NCBI GenBank assembly: GCA_045612665.1
Contig: JAZKZO010000011.1
Span: forward strand, 1-28,117
Origin: RGIG2000 sp045612665
Lineage (GTDB): Bacteria > Bacillota > Clostridia > Oscillospirales > CAG-272
DNA length: 28,117 nucleotides
Direction: 5' to 3'
In this document: positions 8,241 through 16,473 of the stretch, piece after piece
How the letters are laid out: each line of letters begins with the position of its first letter
Numbering within the stretch: the stretch's first letter is position 1
Program-made: the position numbers and the translations under genes
Notes under the pieces: generated by a model
Database searches by the model: none
Told to the model about the DNA's origin: nothing
The model's input: the letters and a program-made list of their open reading frames with translations, nothing else

Positions 8241-10052
8241 ATGTCTAAAATTATTGGTATTGACTTGGGTACAACAAACTCATGTGTAGCAGTTTTCGAG
8301 GGTGGTGAGCCCGTAGTAATCCCTAATCCAGAGGGAGCAAGAACAACTCCATCAGTTGTTGCATTTTCAAAAACAGGCGAAAGACTTGTAGGTCAGGTTG
8401 CAAAGCGTCAGGCTATCACAAACCCTGATAGAACAATCAGCTCAATTAAGAGAGAAATGGGTAGAGATTATAAGGTTAGCGTTGATGGCAAATCCTTTAC
8501 CCCACAAGAAATTTCCGCTATGATTCTTCAAAAGCTTAAGGCTGATGCCGAGGCTTATCTCGGAACAACAGTAACCGAGGCTGTTATCACAGTTCCTGCA
8601 TACTTTAGCGATGCTCAAAGACAGGCTACAAAGGACGCAGGTAAGATTGCAGGTCTTGACGTTAAGAGAATTATTAACGAGCCAACCGCGGCAGCACTTG
8701 CCTTCGGTATGGATAAAGAGGAAAGCCAAAAGATAATGGTATTCGACCTCGGTGGCGGTACATTCGACGTATCTATTCTCGATATCGAGGACGGAGTATT
8801 CCAGGTTCTTGCTACAAACGGTAACAACCGTCTTGGTGGTGATGACTTCGATAACAAGATTATTGACTGGATTGCAGAGCAGTTCAAGAGCGAAAACGGC
8901 ATCGACCTTCGCCAAGACAAGATGGCTCTCCAAAGACTTAAGGAAGCAGCTGAAAAGGCAAAGATTGAGCTTTCAGGCGTAACAAGCTCGAATATCAACC
9001 TTCCATTTATCACAGCTGATGCAACAGGTCCTAAGCACTTTGACGCAACACTTACAAGAGCAAAGTTCAATGAGCTCACCGCTGACCTCGTTGATGCAAC
9101 AATGATCCCAACAAAGAAGGCACTCGCTGATGCAGGTCTTAAGGCATCTGAAATTGACAAGGTGCTTCTCGTTGGCGGTTCTTCAAGAATCCCAGCGGTT
9201 CAAGAGGCCCTTAAGGCATTTATCGGCAAAGAGCCATTCAAGGGCATTAACCCTGATGAGTGCGTAGCAATCGGTGCTGCAATTCAAGGTGGAGTTCTCG
9301 GTGGAGATACAAAGGATATTCTTCTCCTTGACGTAACACCACTTTCACTCGGTATCGAAACACTCGGTGGCGTATGCACAAAGATTATTGATAGAAATAC
9401 AACAATTCCTACAAAGAAGAGCCAGGTGTTCTCAACCGCAGCTGATAACCAAACATCTGTTCAAATTCACGTTCTCCAGGGCGAGCGTGAGATGGCAGCA
9501 GGCAACACAACTCTCGGTATGTTCTCACTTGACGGTATCGCACCCGCTCCAAGAGGAATTCCTCAAATCGAGGTTACCTTCGATATCGACGCAAACGGTA
9601 TCGTAAACGTATCTGCAACCGACAAGGGAACAGGTAAGGAACAGCACATTACAATCACATCCTCAACAAATATGAGCAAGGAAGACATTGATAAGGCTGT
9701 TAAGGAAGCGGAAAAGTTCGCTGAAGAGGATAAGAAGGCTAAGGAAGCTGTTGAAACAAAGAATCACGCTGAAAACCTCATTTTCCAATGCGAAAAATCA
9801 CTTAACGATATTGGCGATAAGGCAACTGACGACGAGAAGAAGCCTGTTCGTGATGCTATCGAAAAGCTCAAGGAAACCGTAAAGGGCGGAAACGTTGACG
9901 CGATTAAGGCTGATATGGAGGCGCTTGAAAAGTCCTTCTATCCAATCGCTGAAAAGCTCTATGCACAAAGCCAGCCAAACGCGGGCGCAGGCGATGCAGG
10001 TGCACAGGGTGGCGCTGATTACACTGACTTTGAGGATAAGACAAACAACTAA
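8241..10052 (+). CDS. dnaK: Chaperone protein DnaK (Hsp70)
   Basis: DnaK is the ATP-dependent cytoplasmic Hsp70 that works with DnaJ and GrpE. The 603-residue protein shows the phosphate-1 loop GIDLGTTNSCVAV (residues 6-18), phosphate-2 VFDLGGGTFDVSIL (about 167-180), the adenosine motif VLLVGGSSRIPAVQ, the linker region DVTPLSLGIET, and a substrate-binding domain with a helical lid. The C-terminal tail is Gly/Ala-rich and ends in DYTDFEDKTNN, a variant of the common acidic end. GGAGGA at 8228-8233 precedes the ATG. The 41-bp gap to grpE has no terminator or CIRCE, so expression depends on the hrcA promoter. A hairpin follows the gene and may lower dnaJ expression relative to dnaK. Confidence 0.98.
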   Translation: MSKIIGIDLGTTNSCVAVFEGGEPVVIPNPEGARTTPSVVAFSKTGERLVGQVAKRQAITNPDRTISSIKREMGRDYKVSVDGKSFTPQEISAMILQKLKADAEAYLGTTVTEAVITVPAYFSDAQRQATKDAGKIAGLDVKRIINEPTAAALAFGMDKEESQKIMVFDLGGGTFDVSILDIEDGVFQVLATNGNNRLGGDDFDNKIIDWIAEQFKSENGIDLRQDKMALQRLKEAAEKAKIELSGVTSSNINLPFITADATGPKHFDATLTRAKFNELTADLVDATMIPTKKALADAGLKASEIDKVLLVGGSSRIPAVQEALKAFIGKEPFKGINPDECVAIGAAIQGGVLGGDTKDILLLDVTPLSLGIETLGGVCTKIIDRNTTIPTKKSQVFSTAADNQTSVQIHVLQGEREMAAGNTTLGMFSLDGIAPAPRGIPQIEVTFDIDANGIVNVSATDKGTGKEQHITITSSTNMSKEDIDKAVKEAEKFAEEDKKAKEAVETKNHAENLIFQCEKSLNDIGDKATDDEKKPVRDAIEKLKETVKGGNVDAIKADMEALEKSFYPIAEKLYAQSQPNAGAGDAGAQGGADYTDFEDKTNN

Positions 10053-10066
10053 TTTACAAATAACAC

Positions 10067-10103
10067 TTAGGAATTCGCGCTTTTGCGAATTCCTAATGTG
10101 CGT
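10067..10103 (+). terminator. Hairpin between dnaK and dnaJ, probable partial terminator
   Basis: A perfect 12-bp stem (ttaggaattcgc / gcgaattcctaa, loop gctttt) is extended by a CAC/GTG step across a one-base bulge. Only a short T-run (TTTT) follows, so incomplete termination or mRNA stabilisation of the dnaK part is likely. Confidence 0.65.
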
Positions 10104-10181
10104 TTTAACGGTATATAAATTTTGACATAAAATGCCGAAATTCAAACACAGGGTGTGATTTTTTGGCATACAGGTATAAAT

Positions 10182-11318
10182 ATGGCAAACAAAAGAGATT
10201 ATTATGAGGTCCTAGGCATACAAAAGGGAGCAAGTGCCGACGAGATTAAAAAGGCGTATCGTTCACTTGCAAAAAAATACCATCCCGATATGAATCCGGG
10301 CAATGCCGAGGCGGAGCAGAAGTTCAAGGAAATAAACGAGGCGTACGGAATTCTCTCCGATGCTGATAAAAAGGCTAAATACGATGCCTACGGACATTCT
10401 GCATTCGAGGCGGGCGGAGGTGGCTACTCTCAGGGCGGAGGCTTTGATTTTAGCGACATCTTTAGCGGATTTGGCGATATTTTCGGTGGTGGCTTCGGCT
10501 CTTCGAGATCAAGCTCCCGTAGGGCAAACGGACCGATAAACGGCGCTGATATAAGCGCACATATAGTTATTTCCTTTGAGGAAGCCGCTTTTGGCTGCAA
10601 AAAGGAAATCTCCTTTAACAGAATAGAAAACTGCCCCGACTGCGGTGGCTCGGGCGCACAAAAGGGCACAAGTGCCGATAAGTGTAGCGCTTGCTCGGGA
10701 ACAGGACGCGTCGTAACACAACAGCGCACAATGTTCGGTATTATGCAAAGCGAAAGCGCGTGTCCTAACTGTAACGGAACAGGTAAGATAATCAAAAATC
10801 CTTGCAAGAACTGTAACGGCAAGGGAATGATTAGAATTAAGAGAACCGAAAAAATCGAAATCCCCGCAGGAATTGACGATAGAATGAGCGTTACCGTGCG
10901 CGGACTTGGAAACGAAGGCAAAAACGGCGGTAGAGCAGGCGATCTTATCGTTCAAATCTCCGTTCGTCCTCACGCTATTTTCGAGCGCGACGGCAAGGAC
11001 CTCTATTGCGACGTTGCACTTTCGTTTGCCGAGGCGGCACTTGGCGCAACAATCAAAATCCCAACGCTTGACGGCGAAATCGATTATGATATTCCCGAGG
11101 GCACTCAAACCGACACTATCTTTACAATTAAGGGCAAGGGCGTGGCGGACGTTTACGGCAGAAGCTCAAAGGGCAATCTCTATGTGAAGGCAGTAGTTGA
11201 AACACCAAGAAATCTAACTGATGAGCAAAAGGAGCTTCTTCGCACCTTTGCGGGAAGCTACAAGGAAAAGGACGCAAAGAAAAACGGCTTTTTCGGACGC
11301 TTCAAGAAAAGAGGATAA
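10182..11318 (+). CDS. dnaJ: Chaperone protein DnaJ (Hsp40)
   Basis: DnaJ stimulates DnaK ATPase activity and delivers clients. Starting at the ATG that yields MANKRDYYEVLG gives 378 residues, the standard class A length. A GTG at 10155 would add nine atypical residues. The J domain carries HPD at residues 34-36; then come a Gly/Phe-rich linker (about 70-110), four CxxCxGxG-type zinc-binding repeats between about 149 and 210 (CPDCGGSG, CSACSGTG, CPNCNGTG, CKNCNGKG), and the C-terminal substrate-binding domains. The ribosome binding site is weak (AGG at 10172-10174), suggesting modest translation. The gene follows dnaK after a hairpin-containing spacer and touches prmA. Confidence 0.97.
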   Translation: MANKRDYYEVLGIQKGASADEIKKAYRSLAKKYHPDMNPGNAEAEQKFKEINEAYGILSDADKKAKYDAYGHSAFEAGGGGYSQGGGFDFSDIFSGFGDIFGGGFGSSRSSSRRANGPINGADISAHIVISFEEAAFGCKKEISFNRIENCPDCGGSGAQKGTSADKCSACSGTGRVVTQQRTMFGIMQSESACPNCNGTGKIIKNPCKNCNGKGMIRIKRTEKIEIPAGIDDRMSVTVRGLGNEGKNGGRAGDLIVQISVRPHAIFERDGKDLYCDVALSFAEAALGATIKIPTLDGEIDYDIPEGTQTDTIFTIKGKGVADVYGRSSKGNLYVKAVVETPRNLTDEQKELLRTFAGSYKEKDAKKNGFFGRFKKRG

Positions 11319-12245
11319 ATGGAAAACAATCAATGGATACAAATAAAGGTTACCTCTAAAACCGAAAACCTCGACGACGTGTGCGCGGTTATGAGTATGC
11401 TCTCAAACGGCTTGCAAATCGAGGACTATTCCGATATCGAGGATAGAATTCTTGACGGAGTGTATGGCGACCTAATTGACGAAAGCGTTTTAAATGCCGA
11501 TAGAACCGTTGCCTCGGTGTCAATTTACGTGAGTGCAGATAAGCCAATCGAGTATTACACAATGTACCTTGGCGAGCGCCTTGATGCCCTCAAAATCGAA
11601 CACTCCCTCGAGCTTATTTCACTTTGCGAGGACGATTGGGCAAATTCCTGGAAGCAATATTACAAGCCAATCGAGATAGGTGAGCGACTTGTTGTTGTGC
11701 CTATGTGGGAAAAATACGAGGGCGACGAAAACAAGGTTATCGTAAAAATGGACCCGGGTATGGCGTTCGGTACAGGAACTCACGAAACAACCCGTCTTTG
11801 CGCTACCTTGCTTGAAAAATACGTAAATAGCGATAGCAAAATGCTCGACGTAGGATGCGGAAGTGGCATTCTTGCAATTTGTGCATCAAAGCTCGGTGCG
11901 AAGGAATGCTTTGCCTATGACATCGACCCTGTGGCTGTAAAGGTGGCAAGAGAGAATGTCAAGGATAACGACGTAACCAATATTGAATGTGGCGTTTCCG
12001 ACCTTTTGAAGGGCGTGGCACAGGGTACATACGACGTTATCACGGCTAATATCGTGGCGGACATTATCATTCGCTTACTTCCCGACATCGGCGCGTTTAT
12101 GCATAGCGAAACAAAGCTTATCCTTTCGGGAATTATCGACGAAAGATGCGACGACGTGTATGCTTCAATTGAGCAAAACAACTTCAAAATAGTGAATGAA
12201 ATTCACGAAAACGGTTGGTGCGCAATCACCGTTCAAAAGAAATAA
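11319..12245 (+). CDS. prmA: Ribosomal protein L11 methyltransferase
   Basis: PrmA trimethylates ribosomal protein L11 using S-adenosylmethionine. The 308-residue protein has the N-terminal substrate-binding domain, the conserved MDPGMAFGTGTHETTRLC segment near residue 146, the SAM motif LDVGCGSGILAIC near 178, and the downstream catalytic-loop block NIVADIIIRLLPD near 244. The ATG follows the dnaJ stop codon with no gap, and GAGG sits inside the end of dnaJ. Co-occurrence with dnaJ is conserved in Firmicutes heat-shock operons. A strong terminator follows, which separates it from rsmE. Confidence 0.96.
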   Translation: MENNQWIQIKVTSKTENLDDVCAVMSMLSNGLQIEDYSDIEDRILDGVYGDLIDESVLNADRTVASVSIYVSADKPIEYYTMYLGERLDALKIEHSLELISLCEDDWANSWKQYYKPIEIGERLVVVPMWEKYEGDENKVIVKMDPGMAFGTGTHETTRLCATLLEKYVNSDSKMLDVGCGSGILAICASKLGAKECFAYDIDPVAVKVARENVKDNDVTNIECGVSDLLKGVAQGTYDVITANIVADIIIRLLPDIGAFMHSETKLILSGIIDERCDDVYASIEQNNFKIVNEIHENGWCAITVQKK

Positions 12246-12254
12246 ATCAAAATT

Positions 12255-12289
12255 AAAAGGGCTTTGACCGAGAGTCAAGGCTCTTTTTT
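12255..12289 (+). terminator. Rho-independent terminator ending the heat-shock operon
   Basis: A 14-bp stem with two G-T wobbles (aaaagggctttgac pairing with gtcaaggctctttt), a 5-base loop and a TTTTTT tail, ten bases after the prmA stop. Confidence 0.9.
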
Positions 12290-12336
12290 ATGCAAAAGGC
12301 ACAAAAAACAAAAGTAAGATTTGTTTATTGTGCGTA

Positions 12337-12366
12337 TTGACAGGCACTCCTATTGTATGATAAAAT
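12337..12366 (+). promoter_or_regulatory. Promoter of the BspA-like surface protein gene
   Basis: TTGACA at 12337-12342 and TAAAAT at 12361-12366 are spaced by 18 bp, downstream of the prmA terminator. A second possible -10 (TATAAT) is at 12374-12379. Confidence 0.55.
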
Positions 12367-12407
12367 TATTATGTATAATTATATTTTCACACACAAGGAG
12401 AAAGACA

Positions 12408-15400
12408 ATGAAAAAATTAATGCTTTTCGTAGTTGCTTTGATGAGTGTAATTTGCATTTTTGCAATCTCAGCAGGCGCTGCGACAACTAACGAGTTTGGC
12501 ACACTCGAAACACTTGACGGTATCGACCTTACAGGTATGGCTAATGATACCGAATCAAGAGTAGTGCTTTACGACGGCTCAGAGTATCATACTTATCCGT
12601 CAAGCTATATCGTTAAGGACTCCGCAATCTTCACGTTGGATTTTTCAAAAATCAATGCGGCAACGGGTAAAAAATACGATATGGGCAAAATCATAAGACT
12701 TGAGGTTCCTAAGGGCGTTACACAAATGTCGGGAGAAAAGGACGGCGGTAGCTGCTTTAAGAACAACAAGAGCCTTGTTGAAATCGTTCTTGGAAACGAC
12801 GTTACAACTGTGGGATACCGCGGATTCGGTTGGTGTACAAAATTGACCACCGTTAGAGTGGGCGATAATTTTACCACTATGGCAAGTGAGGCATTCAACG
12901 GAACTACCACAATTACAGAAGTTTACGTTTCAAGCATTGACAATTGGCTTGAAATCACCTTTGCTGAGCCAAACGGCTCTAACCCACTTCAGCATCCGGG
13001 CGTTAAGCTTTTTGCAAACGGAGCTTTGGTTGAGCACGTTACCTTGAACGTGTCCGAGGTTTACAAGCAGGCGTTCTATGGCTACGACTATCTTAAAAGC
13101 ATTACAATTTCCAGCACGCTTTCAAGCATAAAGTTCAATAACAACTGCTTTGCAGGCTGTGATAATTTGGAAAGCGTAACAATTCCAAGCGTTGATTTTT
13201 GGCTTACAAGCGTAACCTTGACAGGTGCTAACGCATCACCTTTCTATTCAGGTCCTGACGCAATCTATGCGGACGGTGCGCTTCTTACAAGCATCACAAT
13301 CACTCCTAGCACTGTATGGAAGAGCAATATTTTTGCAGGTGCAAAGAGCATCACAAGCATCATAATCGAGGAAGGCGTTACATCCTTGCCTACCAGCGCA
13401 TTCTACGGACTTGGCATTACAAGTATAGAAATCCCATCAACACTTAAGTCAATTCCTAAAGAGGCATTTTTGAATTGTAAATCTCTTGTGATAAGTGGGG
13501 TTCCGTCAACCGTAACCTCAATTGGAGACAGCGCTTTCCAAGGATGTGAGTCAATTACCGAATTTACAATTCCAAATCTTTCTCATAATTCCGTCGGTAC
13601 AGGAGCTTTCAAGGGAACAGGACTTGTTAGCGTTGTTCTTCCTGCACAGTTTACAAAAATCAAGAATAATATGTTCCAAGATTGTACATCTCTTGAAACA
13701 GTGGAGATTACCGCTGGCGTTATAACAGAAATCGGAACTTCTGCATTTAGCGGTTGTACTTCATTAAAGACTGTTTCGCATATCGGTGGTCTTAAACAGG
13801 AATATGCCATTTTCTTGGCGGAAGGGCTTACAAAAATCTATCAGGAAGCATTCTACAACTGTGATAGCGTTAAATACGTATCGCTTCCATCTACAATAAC
13901 CTATCTTGGTCCATCAGTTTTCCGTTCTTGTCAAAATCTTCAATTTGTTGATTTCAATGATAACGCTAACGAAATAAATCTTGATAACTGGGGACACTTT
14001 GCTGACTGTCCAAGCCTCAAGGCGGTTTCCTTGCCTGATGGCATAAAGACCATTAACAACAGATTTATGTACAATTGCACAAGCCTTAAGGCTGTATATC
14101 TCCCTGCAAATCTTGAGCAGATGAACACAAACGGAAACGGTCAAGGTCCATTCTGTGGCGATACAAACTTGTATTTTGTACAGGAAGCATTTGAGGTTCG
14201 CGGTGAGGATGGTTACTTCTTGGGCGATGCATTTGTTATGCCTGCTAAGCCTGATGTTTACTATATGCCTGAAAACCTCTCAAGGGCAGGTGGAAATGCA
14301 TCAAGCGGTACTTGGTTCCGCGATTGCGTTTCTTTGAACACAACAATCGTAATGCCTGTTAACTTTACAAGCTCTACTGTTGTTCAAATGTTCCGTGAAA
14401 CAGCATCTGCTTCTAATATTAAAAACATAGTGTATCTTGGAAACATTGTGGACTATGCATGGTCCGAAAGAAACCATCATATCAACTTCATTTTTGCAAA
14501 CCCTGCTGATACAGATATTAGCTCGGTTAATTTCACGTCATTCTATAACAATTTAAATAGCGACAGTTACTTCTATTTCTGCTCAACAGGATATAGATAT
14601 ACAATGGGCAAGGCAAGCGCTGCAGAGGTTGCAACAACGAAGGTTGAAAACACTTATAGACATCTTTGCGATATAAGAAATTCCGATGTTGTTCCCGCAA
14701 CCTGCATAACCGATGCTTACGGTATGCTTGAGTGCTTCTGCGGTTTTGAAATGGGACAGCAAACACTTACCGGAACTGCAACAGGTATTCATATCTATGC
14801 GGATGACCATAACTGTACTACCTCTGATAAGTGTACGGCAGATGCTAACTGTACCGCTGTAACCGTTGTGTTGTCTCACGAAATCTACGAAACACTCGTA
14901 TATGAAAGCTTCCTTGCAAACGGAGAATACTGCTACGGTTGCTCGAACGTTGGTTGTACGGTAATCGACAAGGAAGACACAACAAAGCCTATCTTTGTAG
15001 CAGGCGACGGCTTCTCAACAAAGATTAGTGCAAATGACGGTATTAGCGGTGGCTATATCGTAAACGTTGATGCGTTGAACGAATTTAACAGAGTAAACGC
15101 TGAAAACAAGCTCAACTTCGGTGTAATGATGGTAAATCCAAAGTATCTTGACGGCAAGGAGTCATTCTTCCTTGGCGGTAAGGTTAATGCCGAAAAGTGC
15201 TTGCAGGTTGATATGAGCGAATCGAGATATACAAATCTCAATATCACAATCACAGGCTTCGTAGGAGATGCAAGAGAGGTTTCACTTGTAATTGCACTCT
15301 ACGCTTATGTGGACGGTGAAGCGGTTGAATTTATTCAATCTCAAACTACACAGTGCGCTGACGAAAAGGTAACACTTGGTAACGACACACTTTACACAGT

Positions 15401-15485
15401 AACCTATGAGTCCGTTGCAAATCCTGCAGGTAAAAATCTCTCCGATCTTGGCGATTACTTTTCTCCAAAAAAGGACGAGGAATAA
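12408..15485 (+). CDS. Secreted BspA-like leucine-rich repeat surface protein
   Basis: A 1025-residue predicted exported protein. AAGGAG at 12395-12400 and a classic signal peptide (MKKLMLFVVALMSVICIFAISAGAA, cleavage probably near residue 25) select the ATG at 12408; longer starts lack both. Residues from about 90 to 600 are BspA-type LRRs with recurring AFxGCxSLxxVxIPxxVTxI units. Around 755-850 lies a Cys/His-rich segment: a PATC...CFCG unit of the kind repeated in clostridial surface proteins, then CYGCSNVGC. A beta-rich C-terminal domain follows. I see no LPXTG, SLH repeats, dockerin or C-terminal membrane anchor (the end is SPKKDEE), so how it is retained at the surface is unclear. Such proteins are linked to adhesion or host/polymer binding. 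It has its own promoter and terminator and interrupts the usual prmA-rsmE order. Confidence 0.88.
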   Translation: MKKLMLFVVALMSVICIFAISAGAATTNEFGTLETLDGIDLTGMANDTESRVVLYDGSEYHTYPSSYIVKDSAIFTLDFSKINAATGKKYDMGKIIRLEVPKGVTQMSGEKDGGSCFKNNKSLVEIVLGNDVTTVGYRGFGWCTKLTTVRVGDNFTTMASEAFNGTTTITEVYVSSIDNWLEITFAEPNGSNPLQHPGVKLFANGALVEHVTLNVSEVYKQAFYGYDYLKSITISSTLSSIKFNNNCFAGCDNLESVTIPSVDFWLTSVTLTGANASPFYSGPDAIYADGALLTSITITPSTVWKSNIFAGAKSITSIIIEEGVTSLPTSAFYGLGITSIEIPSTLKSIPKEAFLNCKSLVISGVPSTVTSIGDSAFQGCESITEFTIPNLSHNSVGTGAFKGTGLVSVVLPAQFTKIKNNMFQDCTSLETVEITAGVITEIGTSAFSGCTSLKTVSHIGGLKQEYAIFLAEGLTKIYQEAFYNCDSVKYVSLPSTITYLGPSVFRSCQNLQFVDFNDNANEINLDNWGHFADCPSLKAVSLPDGIKTINNRFMYNCTSLKAVYLPANLEQMNTNGNGQGPFCGDTNLYFVQEAFEVRGEDGYFLGDAFVMPAKPDVYYMPENLSRAGGNASSGTWFRDCVSLNTTIVMPVNFTSSTVVQMFRETASASNIKNIVYLGNIVDYAWSERNHHINFIFANPADTDISSVNFTSFYNNLNSDSYFYFCSTGYRYTMGKASAAEVATTKVENTYRHLCDIRNSDVVPATCITDAYGMLECFCGFEMGQQTLTGTATGIHIYADDHNCTTSDKCTADANCTAVTVVLSHEIYETLVYESFLANGEYCYGCSNVGCTVIDKEDTTKPIFVAGDGFSTKISANDGISGGYIVNVDALNEFNRVNAENKLNFGVMMVNPKYLDGKESFFLGGKVNAEKCLQVDMSESRYTNLNITITGFVGDAREVSLVIALYAYVDGEAVEFIQSQTTQCADEKVTLGNDTLYTVTYESVANPAGKNLSDLGDYFSPKKDEE

Positions 15486-15492
15486 AACAAAC

Positions 15493-15523
15493 AAAAATCG
15501 CACGCCTCGCGTGCGATTTTTTT
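15493..15523 (+). terminator. Rho-independent terminator after the BspA-like gene
   Basis: A perfect 13-bp stem (aaaaatcgcacgc / gcgtgcgattttt) with a CTC loop and a T-run, seven bases after the stop codon. Confidence 0.95.
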
Positions 15524-15524
15524 A

Positions 15525-15553
15525 TTGACAAATTATATATATAGTGTTAAAAT
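15525..15553 (+). promoter_or_regulatory. rsmE promoter with extended -10
   Basis: TTGACA at 15525-15530, 17-bp spacer, TAAAAT at 15548-15553, with TG at 15545-15546 forming an extended -10. It abuts the preceding terminator. Confidence 0.8.
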
Positions 15554-15584
15554 CTATATGACATTAATAAAAAGAGGTGCAAAA

Positions 15585-16331
15585 ATGCCAAGATTTTTTA
15601 TCAGAGCAGAGCAAATAATTGATACGGACGGCACAAAAACGGTTCAAATAACCGGTGATGATGCTCATCATATCGCGCGCTCACTTCGCATGGCGACAGG
15701 CGAGAGAATAACCGTTTGCGATATGCAAAGCCACATTTACGAGTGCGTTTTGACAGCTATAACTGACACCGAGGTTGTAGCCGAGGTTGAAAGCGTAAGC
15801 GATAGCGACACCGAGCCAAGATCATTTATAAAGCTTTATCAGGCAATTCCAAAGGGCGATAAGCTTGAAACCGTAATTCAAAAATCAATCGAATGTGGTG
15901 CGTGTGAGATAATCCCCTTTGCAAGCGAGAGATGTATTGCCAAAATTGACAAAAAGGACGCACCTAAGAAAGCGCAAAGACACAACAAGATTGCCGAAAG
16001 CGCATCAAAGCAAAGCGGTAGAGGTATAATTCCCGTTGTGCGCGAGGCTATGAGCTTTGGCGAGGCAATCGCAGATGCATCAAAATCCGAGCTGTTTATC
16101 TTTTGCTACGAGGGCGACGGCACTGTGTCAATCAAGGATATCTTAAAGGAAAATTCTAGTGCAAAATCAATTTCCGTTATGATAGGTGCCGAGGGTGGAT
16201 TTAGCCTAAAAGAGGTTGAAAGGGCACGCGAGGCAGGCGCAAGGCTAGCCGGACTTGGCAAGAGAATACTCCGTTGTGAGACCGCTCCAACCTTCGCTTT
16301 ATCGTGCATTGTGTACGAAACTGAATTGTGA
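15585..16331 (+). CDS. rsmE: 16S rRNA (uracil(1498)-N(3))-methyltransferase RsmE
   Basis: RsmE is a SPOUT-class, SAM-dependent enzyme that methylates U1498 of 16S rRNA. The ATG at 15585 gives 248 residues, standard for the family, and follows AAGAGGTG. An upstream in-frame start would begin inside the promoter. Visible signatures are the N-terminal PUA-like part with DDAHHIARSLRM (residues 25-36), KGDKLETVIQKSIECGACEIIPF, and the trefoil-knot SAM-binding motifs IGAEGGFS (about 200-207) and LGKRILRCETAPTFAL (about 224-239). In related genomes it commonly follows prmA directly; here a surface protein gene separates them and rsmE has its own promoter. Confidence 0.95.
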   Translation: MPRFFIRAEQIIDTDGTKTVQITGDDAHHIARSLRMATGERITVCDMQSHIYECVLTAITDTEVVAEVESVSDSDTEPRSFIKLYQAIPKGDKLETVIQKSIECGACEIIPFASERCIAKIDKKDAPKKAQRHNKIAESASKQSGRGIIPVVREAMSFGEAIADASKSELFIFCYEGDGTVSIKDILKENSSAKSISVMIGAEGGFSLKEVERAREAGARLAGLGKRILRCETAPTFALSCIVYETEL

Positions 16332-16390
16332 TTTTTGTTCAAAATGTCGAAAAAATCGGCATATTTCACAAAAAAATATTAAAAAACCTA

Positions 16391-16419
16391 TTGAAAATGT
16401 AATCAAAATAGTGTAAAAT
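16391..16419 (+). promoter_or_regulatory. Promoter of the CdaR-like regulator gene
   Basis: TTGAAA at 16391-16396, 17-bp spacer, TAAAAT at 16414-16419. Two direct TGCACAAA repeats lie immediately downstream, in the expected leader. Confidence 0.7.
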
Positions 16420-16431
16420 GAATATATCGAA

Positions 16432-16448
16432 TGCACAAATTGCACAAA
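16432..16448. promoter_or_regulatory. Tandem TGCACAAA repeats, candidate operator
   Basis: TGCACAAA occurs at 16432-16439 and 16441-16448 with 9-bp periodicity, just downstream of the -10 box. The same half-site forms the palindrome at 3866-3894, which points to a shared regulator, possibly the CdaR-like protein encoded next. The link is inferred from sequence similarity only. Confidence 0.45.
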
Positions 16449-16473
16449 AAAGTATTTTTACGGAGGAAATGGC

